A DNA stretch of 8,273 nt, from the NCBI GenBank assembly GCA_011620245.1, contig WOZN01000326.1, forward strand, positions 1 to 8,273. Direction: 5' to 3'. The notes under the pieces were generated by a model. The model worked only from the letters and a program-made list of their open reading frames with translations. It ran no database searches and was not told the origin of the DNA. Origin of the DNA: Acidovorax sp. (lineage in GTDB: Bacteria; Pseudomonadota; Gammaproteobacteria; Burkholderiales; Burkholderiaceae_C). This document shows positions 7,963 to 8,273 of this stretch, one piece after another (the first letter of the stretch is position 1; every line of letters starts with the position of its first letter). The position numbers and the translations under genes are program-made.

Positions 7963-8136
7963 TTAGGTGGCCCTTCGGGCCTGCGCGGGCGTGCGCAATT
8001 TCCGGGCCCTGCGCCCGATGCCGAGCCCCTCCACCCCGGCTGCGCCCTTGCTGGCCTTGACCTGCTTGCAAGCCGCTTGCAGGTTCTGTCTCGTCAGCAC
8101 CCTGCTCGGCAGCGCCGCCTTCCATGCAGTTTTTAT
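7963..8136 (-). pseudogene. N-terminal fragment of a group II intron reverse transcriptase/maturase
   Basis: On the minus strand this open stretch contains WKAALPSRVLTRQNLQAA, then CKQVKASKGAAGVEGLGI. This matches the N-terminal RT-0/RT-1 region of intron-encoded reverse transcriptases (L-x-x-x-N-L-x-x-A-x-x-x-V-x-x-N-x-G-A-x-G-V-D-G). Here GVDG is GVEG. The match fades after about residue 40, and TAA follows at 7963-7965; an intact protein has more than 400 residues, so the catalytic core (YADD box), maturase and any endonuclease domain are absent. No ATG exists in this frame. A GTG at 8138-8140 is one base out of frame across an A5 run (8130-8134). Removing one A would give VNKTAWKAALPS, so a one-base insertion in the run is a plausible second lesion. 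Fragment identity is fairly secure; the start is inferred. Confidence 0.72.
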
Positions 8137-8273
8137 TCACGGACAAGCGAATTGCGCTCCATGCTTGCCCATCCCCCGCTCGGTCACTCCCACGCAGTTG
8201 CGCAACACTCAAGCTTACGTGACCAGCTCGCAGCGGGACTTGCACCCGCAGGTGTGCGCCCATGCTGGGCGCA
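7963..8273 (-). mobile_element. Truncated group II intron relic upstream of greB
   Basis: Reading the minus strand from the window edge, TGCGCCCA-gca-TGGGCGCA (8273-8255) forms a perfect 8-bp hairpin resembling the 5' end of bacterial group II introns (GTGCG plus a hairpin). The G expected before it would lie just outside the window. GGGTGCAAGTCCC (about 8246-8234) and a GGTCACG / GGGAGTGACC pairing (about 8224-8218 with 8189-8180) also look like intron domain I pieces. The reverse transcriptase fragment follows. Only about 135 bases separate the 5' hairpin from the coding part, against several hundred for complete ribozyme domains I-III, so the ribozyme also seems internally deleted, unless the true 5' end is outside the window. 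Domains V and VI and the 3' splice end are absent between here and greB. A GGCCC-gaa-GGGCC hairpin (7981-7969) lies near the truncation point. Confidence 0.6.

Noticed and set aside
7946..8263. 105-codon minus-strand frame with ATG over the intron relic
   Set aside because: It runs in a different frame from the reverse transcriptase homology and gives a Gly/Ala/Gln-rich sequence without similarity; most likely spurious.

Overview
The window looks like a chromosomal segment of a high-GC betaproteobacterium in the family Comamonadaceae (Acidovorax-like). The evidence is the gene order (STPK-PP2C-rph-rdgB divergent from yicC-gmk-rpoZ-spoT, with greB convergent), the protein sequences, and an intergenic palindromic element with the TAGCGCTTAT / AGCTATTAATTTAATAGCT signature that I associate with this family. 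Genus is an inference; no search was run.

Layout. Minus strand, left half: a eukaryotic-like Ser/Thr protein kinase (3038-2022), a PP2C-type phosphatase (1939-1037), a broken 3' remnant of rph (RNase PH, about 880-612), and rdgB (554 to beyond the left edge). Plus strand, middle: yicC (3115-4032), gmk (4062-4682) and rpoZ (4699-4902), closed by a strong intrinsic terminator (about 4926-4954), then a bifunctional (p)ppGpp synthetase/hydrolase spoT (4997-7279). Minus strand, right: greB (7888-7316) converges on spoT. Upstream of greB lies a decayed fragment of a group II intron with the N-terminal part of its reverse transcriptase (about 8273-7963).

How the genes fit together. The plus-strand genes concern RNA turnover (YicC), GMP/GDP supply (Gmk), the RNA polymerase omega subunit, which takes part in ppGpp binding, and ppGpp metabolism (SpoT). 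GreB rescues backtracked RNA polymerase. RdgB removes non-canonical purine nucleotides. The kinase and phosphatase form a reversible protein-phosphorylation pair whose targets cannot be read from the sequence.

The core genes are ordinary and intact. The unusual parts are the rph remnant, which lacks its N-terminal two thirds and carries a frameshift inside a 16-bp perfect inverted repeat that looks like a template-switch mutation; the dispersed palindrome that forms the rdgB leader; the alternative hairpins between kinase and phosphatase; a possible leaderless start for spoT; and the intron relic beside greB. I see no convincing undescribed multigene system.
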